From the NCBI GenBank assembly GCA_002379855.1, contig DFUX01000062.1:1-9088 (forward strand): a stretch of 9,088 bases of DNA, in the 5' to 3' direction. Positions 1 to 6,200 of this stretch are shown piece after piece. This DNA comes from Cloacimonetes bacterium UBA4175. GTDB lineage: Bacteria; Cloacimonadota; Cloacimonadia; Cloacimonadales; Cloacimonadaceae. Positions within the stretch are counted from its first letter, which is position 1; the number at the start of each line of letters is the position of its first letter. Made by a program: the position numbers and the translations under genes. The notes under the pieces are model-generated. The model was not told the DNA's origin, made no database searches, and saw nothing but the letters and a program-made list of their open reading frames with translations.

Positions 1-180
1 GTGGCGCCTTGACCCGGGAACCGGTTCCCAAGGGTGGCAAAGTCTGTTTGCCAGAGAGAGCGGTGGTCTCTTCCAAACAAGCAACTCCGTGGCCTCTGCC
101 GGACAGACTTCGGCAGCCCTTAAAACGAAAGGATATAAGGGCAAGCGCGTCAACGAGCTATAAACAGTCTCATCACGGAC
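1..180. other. Non-coding, hairpin-rich stretch beyond the terminator
   Basis: No convincing gene is present. Several inverted repeats follow one another: a perfect 14-bp palindrome GGGAACCGGTTCCC at 16-29; a 7-bp stem TGGCAAA/TTTGCCA at 35-41 and 47-53 with a five-base loop; a 5-bp stem AGAGA/TCTCT at 55-59 and 67-71; and an 8-bp stem (one G-T pair) at 96-103 and 109-116 around CAGAC. The last one overlaps the short repeat at 101-145. This could be a structured RNA, a repetitive intergenic element or the decayed end of a gene. I cannot decide which. Confidence 0.5.
101..145 (+). repeat. Short dispersed repeat, left copy
   Basis: The plus strand carries ACAGACTTCGGCAGCCC (103-119), an 11-base insert (120-130), then GGATATAAGG (131-140) and CAAG (142-145). 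The same parts without the insert occur on the minus strand at 9086-9055. The insert TTAAAACGAAA places a TAA in the frame that reads TDFGSP. Confidence 0.7.
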
Positions 181-181
181 A

Positions 182-211
182 AAGAAAAACCCCCGGGACT
201 GACCCCGGGGG
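182..211 (-). terminator. Rho-independent terminator of the giant gene
   Basis: On the minus strand an 8-bp perfect G/C stem (CCCCCGGG, 211-204, pairing with CCCGGGGG, 197-190) closes a six-base loop. It is followed directly by TTTTTCTT. It lies 53 bases after the TAG stop. The plus-strand side has no T-run, so it works in one direction only. It marks the end of the transcript and suggests the gene is not co-transcribed with anything further left. Confidence 0.9.
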
Positions 212-263
212 CTGTAGTTTGAGCCACCCGCCCGCAGGATGGGACGGCGGCGGTTGATTTTGT

Positions 264-3200
264 CTATTTGATGAGCATCATCTTTTTATGGCTGCGGTAA
301 TTGCCCGCGGTCATGCGATACATGTAAACACCGCTGGCGACCGGGTTGCCGCGCTCATCGGTTCCGTTCCAGATTTCGCTATAGAATCCGCGGGGCTGGA
401 TCTGGTTGACAAGGGTGCGGACGAGCTGTCCCTTGGTGTTGTAGATTTCGATCTTCACCGGTGCGGGTTCTTTAACGCTATAGCTGATGGTGGTTTCGGG
501 GTTGAAGGGGTTGGGGTAGTTGCCGATCAGGGCGGTTGCCGAGACCTCCACCACATCATCATTGGGCAAGGCCATTACGAAGTTCAGGGTGGTGGTCTGG
601 TTGGCGTTCACCTGTATTCCCTCAGCGGTTTGGGAGGTATATCCGGTTGCGGAGGCTGTCACGTCGTAAGTTCCCACGGGCAGCACCAGGGTGTAGGCGC
701 CGCCGCTGTTGGTTGTCGCGGTAACGCCGTTGGCGGTAACCTGGGCTCCGGCGAGGGGTGTGTTGTTGTTGCCCCGCACCACGCCGGCAATCAGGCCGGT
801 GTATTGGACCTTTTCGATCGCGTTGGAGAACGACGGCACAGAGCTCACGCCGTTGGTGTAGATGGCTTTCACCGCCCAGCGGTAGTTGCCGTTTGGTACG
901 GATTGCCAGCCGGTGTCGCTAAGGTTGGCGTCCGTGATCACTTCGGGAGTGAGGCACTGCCAGGATGGTTCGTTGCTTTCGTTGCCCTGGGTGAGGCGCC
1001 AAACCATGTATCCGATGTGTTGGCGACCACTTTGGGACACCGCTCGTACTTCTTCCGGGAAGGGCAGCCTGGGCTCTTCGCGGGTACCGCCGTTTTGCAT
1101 TGCGCGGGATGGATTGGCGTTTGCCATCGGGCGGACGCCGAAGCCGCTTGGGGCAGCGGATTTGACGGTCAGGTCTGCATCGCTGAAGCGGATGGTTTGG
1201 GCAGGCGTAGCCGCGGGGGTCAAGGCGTTGCCGATGTAGATGTTATCGATTACCCAGTTGTACCAGAGGCCTTCGATATCGGGACCGTCGCAGGCGTTGA
1301 AGGCCAGCTTGATCTGATGTCCGCTGTAAGCGGACAGGTCAACGGTAATAGGGGAGGCATAGTAGTTCCAGCCGCCGGTCTGCGCGGAGGCGTCCCAGAT
1401 CTCGGTCCAGGTGGTCCCGTTGTCCAGAGAGATTTTCACGTAGTAGTGGTCTCCGTTTGTGGATCCCAGGAACACGTGGGAGTCGAAGCTCAGGTATGCT
1501 GAGGGCGGGCAGTTAAAGGAGGGTGTGATCAGCCATTCGTCCTGATGGTTATAATCCCACACCATGCCGCTCTGATAAGAGCCGTGTGTGGGGGTGACCA
1601 GCCGACCATCGAGGTTGGTTGCTCCAAAGCGGCACCAAGTGGGATACAATCCGCTGCTGTTGGCCTCACCGGTATTGGTGATGGTCTGGGTCCAATCCGA
1701 GGGCGGGAAGGTGGTGTCTTCGAAGCTTTCCGTCACTTCGATGGCGTTGGGATCCGGCGCCTGCCAGGTGAGTTCGACCACCGTTCCGGTATCGTTCTCA
1801 TCCGCTACAACTGAGTGTGGCGCGTAAGCCACTTCGTTGAGGGTGATGGTGCCCATGTTGTGGTTGGATGAGCCCACATTGATGGTTCCCTGCGCTGTGG
1901 TGTATCCGGGTGCCATGATCAAATAGTCGTAGTTTTGATTGGCATACACGCTGGGGATGGTGAAGCTGCCGGTGGCGGTGGTGTTGACGTTGTAATTGGC
2001 ATATCCTTGCAGATGGATGGATGCTCCGGAAATGCCTGCTCCGGTATCGGAAGCGTTCACCTGGCCTGTAACGTTCACCATGGCCATCGGGGTCATGCTG
2101 ACGTTGAGGGTTTCGGTCTCATCCTCATCAATGGTTACGGTCCGGGTGGCGTCCACATAGCCGTAGGCGCTGAAGTTGATGGTGTAGGTGTCGGACAGGA
2201 TGTTGTTGATCTGATACTGTCCCTGGGCGTCGGTGACGGTTTGGTACCCGCCGGTGGTAAAGACTACTGCCACACCTTCCAGAGGCGCTCCTCCCGCACC
2301 AGTGACGGTTCCGTTCAGATGCCCCACTCCGCCGGGAATGCCGTAGAATGTGGTCATAGGGAACTGCCCGGTGAGGGTTCCGTTCGCGCTCATGTCGGCA
2401 GGATCGTAGGTAACAGAGTCAGACTGAATCTTGCGGACGCGGTTGCTGCCGACGGTCTGGGCTTTGAAGTAGTTTGTGCTATTGAACCAATTCCCATCCA
2501 TCGGGCGCTGGAAGGTCAGGATCAGGTTTTCGCCGTTCAGATAGAGGTAGGGGTCGGCGAAGGGTATGGTGATGATGTTTTCACCAGTGGGGAAGTTCAG
2601 GTTTCCGGAGAAGACCTGGGTGTGGTTTTGGATCGGGATCCAGCCGGCTGACATATCTTCCGCCGTGGTGGTTCCCAGCCAGACGTTGATGGGTTTATCG
2701 AGCAGATCCTGTGTGAAGTTGTTGTATAGGCTCATGCCGGTGAGCATGCCCATAAAGTTGCCGATCTCCGCGGGGTAGATCAGATACTGCTGCACCGAGT
2801 TCTTAAAGTAGAAATCGATGGGGGTGCGGGCGGTTTGGACGCCATCGCCCACGGTGTAGGCAAGGGTGCCCGCGGGCTGCACCAGGACATTGAGATTGGG
2901 GGAACGGTCATTGAGGTTGTTCTGGTCTCCTGTGAGTACCACCCTGGCATAGATGGTGGTGGCGCCTTCTGTATCGGGAGTCCAGGTCACAGGCACGCTG
3001 GCTGTTTCGCCGGGAGCTACCTGCACGCCGGGAGCTGTGGCCAGTTCGATATCTGTGGGTGTGGCTACCTTGAAGAGTTTTACTTCATAGGTGCTTTGAG
3101 GCAGAATGCCCCAGTTGAACACGCTCACGGTGTAGGTGGAGGGTTGTCCCAGAGACGGGGTGCTGTTTCCGGTGATGGCTGTGGCAGCCAGATCGTTGTC

Positions 3201-6200
3201 CGGTATCACTTCCAGCATCACGTCATCCAGATACAACGAGCGGCCGGTTCCTCCCAGACCGTGTTTGAAGGCAATGGTACGGCCGGTGCCAGTGTAGCCG
3301 TTGAAGGACACCACATACTCGGTGACGGTGGTGGTGAGGGCTATCGACTGCACTTCCGTGTAGGTTGCGGGATCAAGCGGGTCGGCGATCACACCCACCG
3401 AGAGCGGATAGTTCGAACCGCTGGAGCGGGCCCAGAACTTCACGCGGGTGGTGTTGGTGGCGATGGCGGACGCGTAAGGCGGGGCCAGCAGGATCAGGGT
3501 CGCATTCGCGTCGGAAGGATTGTAGAGCCGCACGCAGTTGGGCTGGCTGTGGGCATAGGTGCTGGAGGAGTAGGTTCCCACAAAGGCACTGGTCGATGTG
3601 GACTGGATGATGGAGCCCCAATCCACTGGAAGATCCGGGGTGGCGACGGCATCGAAGTTCTGCAGATAGGGCAGGGTGTTGATCTGGGTATCGATGCAGT
3701 TGGCGGTCACCGTGATGGTGTGCGTCTCGCGGGTTGTGTTGTCCACTATGGTTATGGTGGCGGTATGCGTGCCTTCGGCAGTGGGTGAGTAGTTCAGGTT
3801 GAAGTTCAGCTGCTGCCCAAAGCTGATGGTGGCGGGCAGGACAGGCAGGTCGGAGAGGGTATAGAAGGGGTCGCCTGTGACGGAGATGGAGTTGATTGTG
3901 AGAGCTCCGCCGCCGGCATTACTGATGCTGATCTGGCGTGTGACGTCGTTGTTGATCAGTATGGTGCCAAAATCCACAGCAGTGGCACTAACAGTAAACA
4001 CCGGGGTGTTTCCGATGGCGCTAAGGTGGAAGGTAGTCATCGGGAAAGTACCGGAGAGGGTGCCTGTGGCTGATGGCGCGGTGGGGTCGTATTGAGTGGC
4101 GTCCGCACGCAGGATGCGGGCTCTGTTGCTGCCCACGGTTTGCACTCGGAAGTCGTCGCCGGAGTTGTAATAGGTGTCTTCCCAGGGACGGTTGGCATAG
4201 AGCACCAGGTTGCCGCTTGTATAGTTGTAGGGGGTTTGCAGCGGTATGGTGATGGTGTTTTCCCCGCTTGGGTAGGTGACGTTGCCGTCGTAAACCAGGG
4301 TCAGTCCATCCGAGGGCAGTATCCAGCCCGCGGAAAGATCGGAAGACTGGGTTGAGCCCAACCAGAGTTTGGTAGGTTTATCCGGCAGGTTGGTCACGAA
4401 GTTGTTGTAGAAGCTGAGCGCGGTAATGCTCCCAAACATTCCCAGCTCTTCAGGGTAATACAGGCACTGGAAGAGGCTGTTTTTGTAATAGAAGTCCACC
4501 GGGCGTCCATCCGATGAGGTGCCTTCGCCCACGGTCACGGCGATGACTCCGGCCTCCATCACGGTGATGTTGAGTTCAGGCGTGTTATCGTTGTCCGGCA
4601 CGGTGTCTCCATTCAACACAACTTTTCCGTAGATGGTCATGGCTCCGTCGGTTGTGGGTGTCCATTCAATATCGAAAACATGCGTTTCACCTGAAGCCAG
4701 GTTAATTCCGTTGGTCGAGGCCAGTTCTGTTGTTCCAGACATCAGTTTGACCGTGTAGTTGGTTCCAAGCTGAGTAGTCGTGCTGGTGTTTTCCACAGTC
4801 ACCTGGTAAGTTGAGGCCATACCCACGGTGGGGGTTGTAGAGCCGGCGATCTGGGTAGCGGCGAGGTCATGCCTCAGGATGTGCAGCATGTTGGAGAAGG
4901 CTGGCACGCTGGGCACGCCGTTGGTATAGATTGCTTTCACCGCCCATTTGTAATTGCCATCCGGAGCTCCGTCCCAGCCGCTGTCCACATAGGAGGTGTC
5001 GGTGATGGTGTTGGCGGTTAGCTGGGTCCAGCTGGTTTCATCGTTTTCATTGCCCTGCAGCAGGCGCCAGACTTTGTAGCCGATGAACACGCGGTTGGGC
5101 TCGCGGCTGGAGTCTCTGGAGATCTGATGCTGGGAACGCAATTTATTGATCAGTTGTTGTTTGTTTGCCACATCTTCGCTTTCCAGACCAGAGAATCTGC
5201 TTGGCGGCGTGGGAGCGGGAGGGTCAATTTGAGTGACAGTCCTTCCCATGGGTGGTCCGACGTAGATATCGTCGAGATACCATCCGGCGTAAGAAACCGT
5301 AGCGGTGGCGAACCACTCGAAGCTGATTTCCACGTTATTCTGATTGCCATAGGCGGAGAGATCAATGGTCAGGCGCTGCCAAGGCATAAATACTGCCGAA
5401 GCGATCGTGCCCCACACAGTGTTGCCGTTGACCTTGATTAAACCGTAGTCCCAGTTATTATAGCCGTCCATATAGTGCCAAAGATCGAGCACTGGGTTGG
5501 CGCACTCGGAGAGATTGAAGGTCTTTCTGAGGTAAGACCAGCCATTGGCGTTGGTATAACCGCCATCGATGACTGTTCCCCACATTCCTGTTCCGGAGTG
5601 CGCTTCGGTCGGTGGAGTATCCGCATAATAGGTGTCGATATCGGTGTAATTGCTGACGTCGTATGTATTGGTCCATTCCCAGTCGCCGAGGGGGTTTGAC
5701 CAATCGGAACTGGGAACCCAGCCGCCATTGTCAAACTCGAAGTCCTCCACACCTCCGCTGGAACCAGGGCTCCTCCAGACGAGGGAAACCTGAGTCTGCT
5801 CGGTGTTTTCGGTGGCCTGCACATATCGTGGAGGTACAGCCGTCTCGCTCATCACCAAGGTGCCCATGTCGTAATTGCCGGCTCCGACCGTGATGCTGCC
5901 GGTCAGGTCTTGGTAGCCTTCTGTTACCAGCTGATAGTCATAGGTGTTACCGGAGAACACTCCGGTGATTGTGAAGTGTCCTGTGGCGTTGGTGGTGCCA
6001 GAGTGGGTCGTCTGACCAACCAGGGTGATGTCAACACCAGCAAGGCCCACGGTGGGTTGATCGCTGCCGACCACAAGGCCGGTCACGTTCACGGTGGAGG
6101 AGGGGATGAGGTTTATATTTTGGGTGGTGGTCTCATTTGCCAACAGGGTAACTGTCACAGACTGAGTCTCATAACCGATTTTACTGGCGGTGAGGGTGTA

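Noticed and set aside
9..257. Plus-strand open frame of 82 codons at the left end
   Set aside because: It runs through hairpins, the short repeat and the terminator. The translation is Pro/Lys/Ser-rich with no family likeness.
288..1502. Plus-strand open frame of 404 codons, opposite the giant gene
   Set aside because: It is rich in Gly, Val, His and Asp with no domain pattern, as expected from the complement of Thr/Asn/Pro codons. The minus strand here holds well-conserved domains and the sorting signal.
1935..3788. Long plus-strand open frames at 1935-2651 and 2835-3788
   Set aside because: They have the same low-complexity composition and lie antisense to repeated modules. Similar shadows occur opposite the other copies.
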